This document shows positions 49,780 through 58,847 of a stretch of 64,000 nt of DNA, in pieces. Position numbers and translations under genes: made by a program. The notes under the pieces were generated by a model. That model had not been told where the DNA came from. It saw only the letters and a list, made by a program, of their open reading frames with translations, and searched no databases. The DNA is from Ascaphus truei (Eukaryota; Chordata; Amphibia; Anura; Ascaphidae), in assembly GCA_036426205.1 (NCBI GenBank), contig WSYH01000839.1, positions 36,862-100,861 of the forward strand, given 5' to 3'. Positions within the stretch are counted from its first letter, which is position 1. Each line of letters opens with the position of its first letter.

Positions 49780-51115
49780 TGTAGCCAGGTCCTCCAGTAC
49801 CACCCCTTCTTACCCTGGTGCTAGTGGGAGCTGCCGGGGCGGCCGCGTCACCGGGGACTCCCGGAGGTATTGGCTCAGGGCGCCGCCATGTTATGCGCGA
49901 TGCTCGCCTGCGCAGTAGTGTGATAGTTGAGGCGGCCCCTACAGATAGAGTTGTGTGCTCTGTGTGGGACTACAAGTCCCATGAGCCTCAGGGAGTTGGG
50001 ATGCGTGGTGGTCACAGCAGCCAATGGGGTTGTCAGAACTCTCTGCTCTCTGATTCTGAGACATTCTGCGCGCTGGAGAAAACAGGCAGTTGGTGACAGT
50101 TGGTGCTGGGAGTGCAAGGGGAGAGTAGGTGCATAGTGCAGGGGGTCAGTGACCCACTGCATAAGCCAGAATATTCCCCTAGGCCCCAGCGCAGGCCCTG
50201 AGTCACCACCAGCTTGTGGTACTGCAGGGAACAGCACTAGATAGGGACTTTACACTTACTATGGTAGCAGTCAGGGACACAGCAATTTCCTGCGCTGCAT
50301 GGTGATCTGTAGTTTGGGCTCAAACTGCAGTATTTAGTCAAGACTCGTGAGAGACTATGCTGGATCGGCGGATCCTTTTCGAAGTAACAGCTACCGGGTG
50401 CTGGAGCGCCTGGCAGGTATTATAATAAGTGCACCAACACCAGTACCTGCAGGCCCTGAGTACGCCTTGGGGGTGGGTTCTTTAGGGACACTGGGGGTTA
50501 AGTGACCAAGGAACTGGTCCAGTACGTTGGACATGGTGTGTGTGAGGTGCACACGGTGGTGGGAGAGGGACACTTATACAGTGGAGTGCATTCTGGACTA
50601 TTGATATATAGTTATATTCAGTGGTCGACAAATCACCAAAAAATCTACTCGCCACACAAAAAAATCTACTCGCCACACAAAAAAATCTTCTCGCCACCTA
50701 GTACCAAACGTGTGCTGCTTGGGCCAATAGGAGCTTGCCACGATGTTAAATCCACTCGCCCGGGGCGAGCAAATGTATAGGTTTGTCGAACACTGGTTAT
50801 ATTCATCATAGAAGTGTATGTGTTCGCTATAGTTGTATTTTCCATATATGATATATGTTATATGCTGTTCAGTGTCATATGCAATATATGTGTATTCATG
50901 CCACAAGTATATAGTAAATGTTACAGAGTTGTGGATTGTTATTATTATTCTTGTCCAGGGTAATCTCACATATCGGGGATCCTGGGCAAGTGGAGGCGCT
51001 GCCAAATTACTTATTGTTGCCCCAGGCTCCCAGTTAGCAGAGGCTCAGATATCTGTGAGCCACAGGTATATACAGCATCAGTAGCCCCATATAGTTATAC
51101 GGAAAGAGGGCTACA
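49780..51115 (+). mobile_element. Solo LTR inserted in the TG-rich minisatellite
   Basis: Begins TGTAGCC and ends GGCTACA, the same 7-bp inverted termini as the LTR at 53622-55404. Like that LTR it contains CAGGGCGCCGCCATG, an ACTACAAGTCCC-like segment, GGATCCTGGG followed by a GTGGAGGCGCTGC motif, and a GGCTCAGAT segment near the end. The minisatellite flanks both sides. Comparison with neighbouring repeat units shows CATA as the target, with CAGA on the left and CATA on the right (4 bp, one change). No internal region remains, so it is a product of LTR-LTR recombination. Confidence 0.85.
50619..50795. mobile_element. hAT-type MITE inside the solo LTR
   Basis: 177 bp with imperfect inverted ends, CAGTGGTCGACAAA and TTTGTCGAACACTG, flanked by a perfect 8-bp duplication GTTATATT (50611-50618 and 50796-50803). 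The 8-bp duplication and CAGTG ends are typical of hAT elements. The interior holds three copies of an AAAAAATCTACTCGCCAC-type repeat. Younger than the LTR it interrupts. Confidence 0.88.
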
Positions 51116-51218
51116 CATATCTATGATACTGTGTGAGGCCTGACGTCTGTGGGTGATAAATATCTGTGATAGTGTGTGTGTGATAAATATGTGTGATATA
51201 GTGTGTGTGAGGCCTGAC

Positions 51219-51249
<31 letters not shown>

Positions 51250-51272
51250 ATAAATATCTGTGATAGTGTGTG
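51116..51272 (+). repeat. TG-rich minisatellite, continuation
   Basis: Same units as 49323-49779 with a (GT)n run at about 51223-51248. It runs directly into LTR sequence at 51273. Confidence 0.9.
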
Positions 51273-51417
51273 ATCTCACGTCACGGGGATCCTGGGTAAG
51301 TGGAGGCGCTGCGCTATGTAAAGGTGTAAGTGTTACCCCAGGCTCAGATCTCCTGGAGCCGCAGGTGTTGTACAGCGACCAGTAGTTCCTTTGGGAGGGT
51401 TCAGAAAAAGGGCTACA
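51273..51417 (+). mobile_element. Truncated 5' LTR of a non-autonomous LTR retrotransposon
   Basis: Last ~145 bp of an LTR, matching the end of 53622-55404 (CTGGGTAAGTGGAGGCGCTG, GGCTCAGATCTCCTGGAG, AGTTCCTTTGGG, final GGCTACA). The rest of the LTR is missing and minisatellite sits at the break. Confidence 0.82.
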
Positions 51418-51419
51418 TT

Positions 51420-51437
51420 TGGAGGCGCTGCTGAGAT
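51420..51437 (+). other. Primer-binding site candidate
   Basis: TGGAGGCGCTGCTGAGAT begins two bases after the LTR end, as expected for a tRNA primer site starting TGG. The tRNA was not identified. The first 12 bases also occur inside every LTR copy (about 50990, 51305 and 55252), which is unusual. Confidence 0.6.
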
Positions 51438-51494
51438 ATCAGACCTGGGGTGCCCTGTAAATTTTTTTCTAAATTGTCCTATTTTTGTTCTGTC

Positions 51495-53723
51495 ATGTCT
51501 GGTACGCCCTCAAGGCGGGAGAGCCCATGTGCTGATTGCCCGCCCGCGCGGGAAAATGTTGCAGAAACCCGTCCAGGACTGGCGGGAAAACCAGAGCCCC
51601 GCCCCTACACTGGGAGCGACGTAGAGCTGAGCTCGGACCATCCCTTAACGAAATATGCCTCATTTCCGCTTTATCCCAAGTGGAGATTGTATGAAGAACT
51701 GCAGTCGGCCGATTCTGTTCTTCATAATAAAACCAATAGAACTGTAAGGTGCAGTCAAGCACATCCTCAAGGATTTGGAGTCTGGCTATCAGAGATCAGG
51801 AAGCTACCCTTTCTTTTGTGTCCGTGTATACAAAACCTATTGAGACTGCCTGTTAGTATGATCTATGACCCCAACCTGCTGCTACTAGACTACAAGGAGG
51901 TGTTCATAGAAGGGATAAGGTGTATGCACAACACTTGTGTTACTTGTGACTTTTCAGGTGGTGAATTGGCGTGGGTACCCGAGTGTGCCTACTGCGGAGT
52001 ACAGTTTCCAGAGCCAGTGTTGCTGGAGACTCCGGAACCCGCCAAGGAAAAAGCGGTCCACTTCAAGACTGAATCAGTCAGTGCAGGTAATCGAACTACC
52101 TACCTCACAGAAGTTGCGGAGGGCACGGGTACTCTAACCGTGGTTCCCGAGTTGGTTCGGGAGCCAGAACCTGAAGAGACAGATGCGATTGGCCGGCATT
52201 GTTGCCTGAGTGAACGTGATTGTCCTGTCGGTGAGTTGGCCCGAGGGCCCGAGTGTCCTGACAGGGAAACGCAGTCACTGACGCCCCGACTGCCGCAGCC
52301 AACAGAACTATCTGAGGAGGAGGAGGACACTGATGCAGAGACGGATTATTCATCCTCCGAGAATGAGGTAGACTGTCAGGGGATACACCCTAATGAGTAT
52401 GTGGCCTGGCAAGCGCCAGGAATAGATGTCCTTGTGCTAATGTGCCCCTGCTTGCGTGAAGCCTATGATAAGGGAGTGGACATGTCCCAAGCGCCGCTAG
52501 ACTTCAAGACAACCGAGGTGGACGGGGACACGTGTATACAGTGTTTTAGCCCCACCTGTGACTGTTCTAGAGGCACCCTGGCGTGGGAACCCGAATGTGC
52601 CTGCTGCGGTACCTGCTTCTTGAAGCCTATTGTACCCCAACCTGCAGAGAGAGAGATGCTTGATGTCTCCACCCTGCCAGCTAAAGCCACTGCCAGTCCA
52701 TCTACCTCTGCTGTGGAGGTTGTGGAGGGTCCGTGTGCCCCAGAGGAGGGGTATCCAGATGCAGTGAATCCTGATATAGGCCCGTGTGCCCTACCACGGC
52801 CAGGCTGGCCTACAGAGGTACCATCGGTCCCAGGCTTCGGATCAGTACCTGCCAACAACGACAGGGGTGAGTTGACTGCCCCAGGGGTGTCGGGTGTGAG
52901 CTCCCCGGTGATCGTGGAGCCTGGCGGCTCCAAAGGTAGGGTCACTCGGGCGATGGGCTCACCTTGTCATCGCGTCCTGGTGGAGGTGTCTTCCCCAGAA
53001 GATCTCTGCAGACCAGGGAGCGGATTTGACCTCATCAAGGTATCCGGTACAGTGGCCAGGAGAGATGCCTACTCCTGTGCGCAGAATTTCCAAGCTTTGT
53101 CTTCTCAAGACCCGGGCCTGCACGAAGACCTTGTGCTGTCTACAGAAGGTGTCACCGCTAAAGGGATTACTGGAGCGGACAAAGATTGTGCTGAGACCGC
53201 TCGGGTAGTGGTGGCCTCTTCCGTGCGCACGATGGAGCGCTTCGTTCGCCATGTGGTGGACCGAGGCAAGAAACTGAACCTCCCTGTCTTCCGCAAGACG
53301 AAACTGGATGATTTGGCAAGGGTCAATACCCAGGACCCCTTACCATTTTTTCTACGAGGGGGAGGCGATGGTTTGGCGGTAGAGACTGATATTGAGTTCC
53401 AAAAGACTCACAGGAGTCAAGGTGGGATACCCTCACCCAATCAGTTAGGGGCACTCCACTCTGAGACTCAGCTGGCCTCGGGTATCCATGCGAGTATGTT
53501 GGGTATCGGTGAACAAATGCATGTTGTATGTGATGTACCATTTGCCATGCATTTTTCATTATATAACTCTCTGTATGGTTGCTACCTAAGCGAGGTCGTT
53601 GGGATTCTACCAGGGGGAGAATGTAGCCCTGGTCTCTTTTCCCCCTCTGACAGCCCGCTCCGCGAGTGCCGAGCAATCGCGGGTGCCGCCATTGCCACTG
53701 ACGGAGGCGAGGGTGGGGGCTAA
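51495..53723 (+). CDS. LTR-element ORF, 742 residues, duplicated Cys-rich module, no pol
   Basis: The only long open frame in the window. It starts at ATG 51495 (the upstream in-frame GTG at 51450 is less likely), about 80 bp after the LTR, and its stop lies 100 bp inside the 3' LTR. I do not recognise the protein: no protease, reverse transcriptase, RNase H or integrase motif, no membrane helix and no CCHC knuckle is visible. It carries a duplicated module of about 70 residues (roughly 51804-52030 and 52427-52640), each with CPC, then TCD, then LAW-PEC-x-x-CG. A weaker third copy (GELARGPEC) lies at about 52230-52255. Acidic Glu/Asp stretches follow near 52310-52370. It could be a diverged gag or a captured gene. 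Confidence 0.7.
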   Translation: MSGTPSRRESPCADCPPARENVAETRPGLAGKPEPRPYTGSDVELSSDHPLTKYASFPLYPKWRLYEELQSADSVLHNKTNRTVRCSQAHPQGFGVWLSEIRKLPFLLCPCIQNLLRLPVSMIYDPNLLLLDYKEVFIEGIRCMHNTCVTCDFSGGELAWVPECAYCGVQFPEPVLLETPEPAKEKAVHFKTESVSAGNRTTYLTEVAEGTGTLTVVPELVREPEPEETDAIGRHCCLSERDCPVGELARGPECPDRETQSLTPRLPQPTELSEEEEDTDAETDYSSSENEVDCQGIHPNEYVAWQAPGIDVLVLMCPCLREAYDKGVDMSQAPLDFKTTEVDGDTCIQCFSPTCDCSRGTLAWEPECACCGTCFLKPIVPQPAEREMLDVSTLPAKATASPSTSAVEVVEGPCAPEEGYPDAVNPDIGPCALPRPGWPTEVPSVPGFGSVPANNDRGELTAPGVSGVSSPVIVEPGGSKGRVTRAMGSPCHRVLVEVSSPEDLCRPGSGFDLIKVSGTVARRDAYSCAQNFQALSSQDPGLHEDLVLSTEGVTAKGITGADKDCAETARVVVASSVRTMERFVRHVVDRGKKLNLPVFRKTKLDDLARVNTQDPLPFFLRGGGDGLAVETDIEFQKTHRSQGGIPSPNQLGALHSETQLASGIHASMLGIGEQMHVVCDVPFAMHFSLYNSLYGCYLSEVVGILPGGECSPGLFSPSDSPLRECRAIAGAAIATDGGEGGG
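53613..53621 (+). other. Polypurine tract
   Basis: GGGGGAGAA immediately before the 3' LTR (TGTAGCC), the expected position for plus-strand priming in an LTR retroelement. Confidence 0.75.
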
Positions 53724-55404
53724 TGCAGGGAGCCGTGCGCTGTTCCCTGAGGCGGCCGGTTGCCGGGGACGCGAGCGGCCCGTTGTTAGGGCCGCGGTCG
53801 CGTTGCCGAGGTCCCGGCGGCTCGGGGAACAGGGCGCCGCCATGGCGCGATAGTTCGCGCATGCGCAGTGACCAGCAGGCGCAGGGAAGGACCCAGACAG
53901 ATCGNNTGATGTGCCACGCGTGTCGCGGTTCCATTAGAGAACTACGAACAGCGGCTGCATCCAGGTTAAACATGGTTCGCCCAGCGGGCCGCATTCGCGC
54001 GAATAGTTTCGCAGTCATATAGGTTCGCGCATTTGAGTGCACCAGTCTAGGCGCAGTGAAGGACCCAGACAATCGTGCATTCGACAGGAAGAAGTGCGCA
54101 CGCGGCCCCAATGCTTTACTAGCCTCCTGGAACTCAACTCCCAGGAGGCATAGGGAGGCAGGCACCGGTGTCTGATAGTTGGCCAATGAGGGCCAAGGAT
54201 TCCCAGCAGCCAGAAGAGATACATTTCACGCGCTGAGCCACGCTAGGCAGTGAGAGCGAGGAGCAGCTAAGGGAAGGAGGTGGTGTGCAGGAGGGAGTGA
54301 CTCCATGCACTAGCTCAGCAACCCCGCAAGGCCCAAGATATCTGCTGAGTCGCTCAGTAAAGTAGTGTTGCCAGGGATAAGCCTAAGGATAGGGGCTCTT
54401 TCACTTACAGGAGTTGGAGCTGGGTACAGGAAGGGGAAGGAAGGGTGTAACGAAGAGTAGTGCTCCTTGCACCAGGTAAGGATCCCAGTCCCAGGCAGGC
54501 CCCAATCCCTTTTAGGTAGTGATAAATGATAAGGACGGCCGAATAGGGGTAGGCTGCCCTTAGGTGTGAGAGTGTGTGCACGCGTGTGCGGTGTGTTTTT
54601 ATTGGCTGCATGTTGTTGCTGCGAGGCTAGTGCTAGTTACAGTTGAGGGGGACCGAGCGAAGGAGTGGGCAGGTTATTAACCCCTGTAGCCCCTAGGAGT
54701 TTTCCCCAAAGCCATCAAGCTGTTTGCTGTAACTATAGGGACGCCTTATATGACGCGTGTGTCACTGTAGATTAATAGGACCCAGCGATGCTGCGGTTCC
54801 AGTGTTACGGAGTTCGGACCATTTGGGGTCCACGAGAGAACTATCGCCAAGATAGGATCAGATGGATTCATCGCACGTCTGACCCTTTGTGAGCGTTGCG
54901 ATCCGAGCACGCGGAGTGCTCGAGACATACTACAGTTCTAGTGCACCACACCCACCTTGCGAGTCAGCCTGCTGCATTATGTCTGCACACCACTATCCCT
55001 GCAATTGAGTGGGGACTTGTTGCCTGGTATCACCTGTGTTGGGGGAAGTGGTCCTGTGAGGCGCAGTAACAATAACAAGTGTTTCCTTCCGCTGAAGGAG
55101 AGACACCCTTCATTCTTCTGTGCAGGTTAATGTTGTGTTTATGTTTTCTATGTACTCTTAGTAAAGTATTAGTTTTATTATCTATTACATGTTATGTGGT
55201 TGTTGTATTTCTTGCCCAGGGGAATCTCACGGTCACTGGGATCCTGGGTAAGTGGAGGCGCTGCGCTATGTAAGGTGTCAGTGTTAACCCATACCCGCCC
55301 ACCCAGAGGCTCCCACAGCAGCGGAGGCTCAGATCTCCTGGAGTCCGCAGGTTTGTACAGAGCCATAGTTCCTTTGGGGGGGGGGTTCAACGAAATTGGC
55401 TACA
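53622..55404 (+). mobile_element. 3' LTR of the non-autonomous LTR retrotransposon
   Basis: 1783 bp from TGTAGCC to GGCTACA. The 5' part is GC-rich with CAGGGCGCCGCCATGG (YY1-like) and CGCGCATGCGCAG (NRF1-like) motifs. The 3' part matches the 5' LTR remnant. NN at 53905-53906 sits in a segment that is partly repeated about 170 bp later (GAAGGACCCAGACA at 53886 and 54058), so the length may be inflated by assembly. Confidence 0.85.
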
Positions 55405-56974
55405 TATATATTATATAAATATATATAATTATATATATATATCATATATATTTTTTTTAAATAGATTCCGGCAACACAACCTGGGGGAAAGCAACAAGAG
55501 TGCTGCCGTCTTACAATTATTAACCGAGCTGCTTCCTAACTCTTATAAACCTTCTCCTATTCTGTCATCCTTCTTTATTATACCTTCCTCCTCCTTTTCT
55601 TTAATAAAACTTCTCCTCGTCTACCTTCCCTCTTACCTTCTCTACCGTTCTCCTTCGGTTCTCCGGTTCTCCTGCTCCTACCTTGCCAGCTAACAACAAA
55701 CATAAACCAGCTCATCTGGCGTTGTTGTGACAGTGTTGTGACAGGTTGACATGCTCTACTCTCCTCGTTTTATAACGACCGAAATCGCCGTTGTTTGTGA
55801 CAAACTCTCTTCTCGGCGTGATGTGAACGTTGCCACGCTGGCATACTTTGTCATGGCAGCCACACAAATCGACACTAAAAAAACAAAAACAACAAGAACC
55901 ATAAGAAAGCCCGTATATGCTATATAAATATCTAGCAGCCAACAAAAACTCGCCCACTTTGCGTTTCCCCATCTAAGCCCCGCCCACGCCCAAAAAAAAA
56001 AAAAAAAAACCCAGCAACCCCCCGGCGGCCCATTCCCCGCCGCGGCGCACGTAGAGCGAATACCCTTCTTTTTCTGTTTCGCTCTTTTGCTCTTCTCATC
56101 ATGCTGTGGATTGCTTCCTTCTTCGTGTGTGCTCTTTCTCCTGTGGCATTCACATTCATCAGGGAAAATTCTCCCAATATAGAGTTGGAATAGAGTGGAA
56201 AGTCTCTGTGGACCCCCACACATATGGCGCAAATATAAATAAAGACCACTACTTCAAAACGAACAATAACATTATACATACTTTCCATTACGAGTCTTTC
56301 TTCACTTTATTGTAGAAATCTATCTAAACTATCAATATCACAAACATAACGAACTATATTTAACTACCTAAATCTTTGAAGTTAATATTGTGTATATTGG
56401 TGTCCCTTGGTCACGGATAGACTGTGGTCGGCGCTCATCTGTGCTTTGTGTTTGCATGTTGCAATTGCAATGCTACAAAGTGCAAAAGTTTGCACAAGCG
56501 GCCATCCCTCCATCACGAAATAAAACCAAGCAGCCAGGTCAAGAGTCTATCGCTGGTGGCCCTAGTTGTTGAGGAGGCAAAGAAACTAAAAAAAAGATAA
56601 AGGGATTATGTTATGATGTCCGATGTTTGTTGATCGGCAATAAAAGTCCTGTTCTGTTCACAATACCAGAACAGCGGCCTTGAGCGTGCAATTGGGTGCT
56701 CCCTCTTCTTTGGCTGCCTCACTCCTCCTTTGGTGACAGATTCTTTCCGAATTTATTCTGATTCATTGCATTGGTGCAGGGGTAGCTTCCTCCCTTACAG
56801 CTCCCCTCCTCTGCTTCTTACCTTCCCCGCCTGAAACCCAAACGCCTTTCCAATCGTACTGTTGGGTGAGGTAACGTCCATATGTAGGGGTAGAGTCCCC
56901 ATTTCAGTGCGAGAAATACAACAACCAAACATATAGCGAAAATAGAATATCAGAGAGGTGAAGTTCAACTGCGG
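55405..56974. other. Repeat-rich intergenic, no gene identified
   Basis: Starts with AT-rich sequence (55405-55460). On the minus strand a protein-like but unidentified stretch with CGCHDKVC occurs at about 55840-55860, next to an A-run (55993-56010). A CT-rich stretch spans 55540-55680. No splice-consistent gene could be built. Confidence 0.4.
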
Positions 56975-57050
56975 AGTGTGTGTGTGGTGTGTGTGTGTGT
57001 GTGTGTGTGGTGGTGGTGTCTGTGTGTGCTGTTTGGTGTGGTTGTGTGTG

Positions 57051-57098
<48 letters not shown>
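56975..57098 (+). repeat. (GT)n microsatellite
   Basis: Long interrupted GT tract, the purest part at about 57052-57098. Confidence 0.95.
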
Positions 57099-57099
<1 letters not shown>

Positions 57100-57299
57100 A
57101 TAGTCTTATTCATTCACAAGTGTGGGGGACAGAGGTTTTAATGCATTATATGACTTTACATTTTGGGAGATAATACATGTACCATGAAATATGTCTCACA
57201 ATATTCAGTTGTAGTCAGGATAACCACAGGTCTGTTATTATTTGTGCAATGTTTAGTATGTGTGTAACGCATAGTGGGATCTAGACATGGGAATCCGGA

Positions 57300-57481
57300 T
57301 CCGGATCTGAGACTGGTAGGTATATATAAAAGGTTAATATAGAATGTGTATATATAAGGTTAATATAGAATGTGTATATATGATACTGCATGTAAAGGTA
57401 TATGAGGTGTATATATGATATATATTACTGTGTGCATATATTTGGTCTATATATGAAGGTGTTTATGATTGATATATAGAG

Positions 57482-57538
<57 letters not shown>

Positions 57539-57610
57539 ATATAGAGACGTGTGTATATTATGATATGAGGTGTGCGTATATATGAGGTGTGTATATTTGA
57601 CAGTCAGAAC
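57300..57610 (+). repeat. TATATA/GTGTATAT-rich satellite-like stretch
   Basis: Imperfect ATATATGAGGTGTGTATA and TATAAGGTTAATATAGAATG units around a pure (TA)n run at about 57488-57533. Confidence 0.85.
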
Positions 57611-57870
57611 TGGAGCAAAAATCAGCTGCAGATTTATCAAAGAAAAGGTGCTGTTTTCTGCTGCAGATTTGCCGCAATTTTCAGGCCTGAGTGTTATGTT
57701 CGTTCCTGCCAGGCTGTGCCGGAAAATAATACGGTGCCTGTGAGTGGCACAAACCCAGACATGTCACCTCTCACTGATAGTCTGTGGTTCTCCCCGACCC
57801 CGAAGTTAGTCTCTATCCCCCGAACCCGGAGTCAGTCTCTCCACCAATTCTGACGTCAGTCTCACTCATA
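57611..57870. other. Intergenic, no gene seen
   Basis: Contains two CTGCAGATTT segments at about 57627 and 57661. Nothing else was supported. Confidence 0.4.
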
Positions 57871-57879
57871 TTTAGGGGT

Positions 57880-58595
57880 TTGGAAAGGGTTCTTTGCAGT
57901 AAAGGGCAGTTGAAATGTGGAATTCATTACCCATGGAGACTGGGATGGCAGATACAATAGACATCTTCAAAGAAAGGTTGGACATCTTTTTAGAAAGGTA
58001 TGGTATACAGGAATACAGGCATACCCCGCTTTAAGGACACTCACTTTAAGTACACTCGCGAGTAAGTACATATCGCCCAATAGGCAAATGGCAGCTCACG
58101 CATGCGCCTGTCAGCATGTCCTGAACAGCAATACCGGCTCCCTACCTGTACCGAAGCTGTGCGCAAGCGGGGAGACTATAGAGCCTGTTACAAATGCATT
58201 ATTTACATCAGTTATGCACATATATGATGATTGCAGCACAGTACATGCGTCGATAAGTGGGAAAAGGTAGTGCGTCACTTTAAGTACATTTTCGCTTTAC
58301 AGACATGCCCCGGTCCCATTGCGTACGTTAATGCGGGGTATGCCTGTATACCAAATAAGTAAACATGGGAAGGATGTTGATCCAGGGAGTAATCCGATTG
58401 CCAATTGTTGGAGTCAGGAAGGAATTTATTTTCCCCTTATGAGATATCATTGGATGATATGCCACTGGGGTTTTTTATTTGCCTTCTTCTGGATCAATAA
58501 GTATAGATATAGGATAAAGTATCTGTTGTCTAAATTTGCCATTGGTTGAACTTGATGGACGTATATATTTTTTCAACCTCATCTACTATGTCATT
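57880..58595 (+). mobile_element. Non-LTR retrotransposon 3' tail, split by a MITE
   Basis: The left part encodes WNSLPMETGMADTIDIFKER in one frame, matching the WNxLP...FKxRLD pattern at the C-terminus of CR1/L2-type ORF2 proteins. The right part has the widespread amphibian tail with GATCCAGGGAGTAATC, GGAGTCAGGAAGGAATTT and TTGAACTTGATGGACG. The family name is uncertain. The copy is a short, dead 3' fragment. Confidence 0.65.
58016..58346. mobile_element. Tigger/pogo-like MITE with TA target duplication
   Basis: 331 bp with inverted ends CAGGCATACCCCGC and GCGGGGTATGCCTG, flanked by TA (58014-58015 and 58347-58348). The CAGGCATACC end resembles pogo/Tigger elements of the Tc1/mariner superfamily. 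Non-coding inside. It is nested within the non-LTR tail and therefore younger. Confidence 0.8.
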
Positions 58596-58658
58596 TAGCA
58601 TCAATGCTCTACAAATTAACCACTTTTTCCATTAAAATGTCTTTTTTTTTTTGTGCAG

Positions 58659-58715
58659 AATCCCCAAATCTCCCCGAGAGGTTGACATCTCCGCCGACCT
58701 CTTGTATTAGGTGAC
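58659..58715 (+). other. nicn1: Probable 5' UTR part of NICN1 exon with acceptor site
   Basis: TTTTTTTTTTTGTGCAG ends at 58658, a strong acceptor, 57 bp before the NICN1 ATG. The start-codon exon is therefore probably not the first exon, and a non-coding 5' exon and the promoter may lie upstream. No promoter was identified. Confidence 0.5.
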
Positions 58716-58847
58716 ATGGCACAGGAGTCTGTCCCCTGCACCATCAGCGCCCCCGTCCCGCTGCAGGTAGGAGACGTGAAGACGAAACAGGGCCGGCCCG
58801 GCGTGTGCGTCATCGATGTCACATTCCCAAAATCCCAGGTGGTTGAC
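58716..58847 (+). CDS. nicn1: NICN1 (nicolin-1) coding exon 1
   Basis: This 132-nt segment starts at ATG 58716 and ends at a GTAAGT donor in phase 0. It encodes residues 1-44 with VPCTISAPVPLQVGDVK and GRPGVCVIDVTFP, which match the start of vertebrate nicolin-1 (LQVGDV...QGRPGV.VIDVTFP) without length change. Nicolin-1 is a small protein that co-purifies with the tubulin polyglutamylase complex, which adds glutamate chains to tubulin tails. Confidence 0.95.

Noticed and set aside
53323..54186. Minus-strand 287-codon frame
   Set aside because: Antisense to the LTR-element ORF and the GC-rich LTR, crosses the N gap, and has no recognisable domain or splice context.
49780..55404. One single element with the solo LTR as its 5' LTR
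   Set aside because: The solo LTR ends with its own GGCTACA at 51115, followed by target minisatellite. A separate truncated LTR adjoins the PBS at 51417.
56120..56175. CTGATGA on the minus strand followed by GAGAAAG, as a second hammerhead
   Set aside because: No closing stem II pair next to CTGATGA and no pairing stem III with a cleavage triplet.
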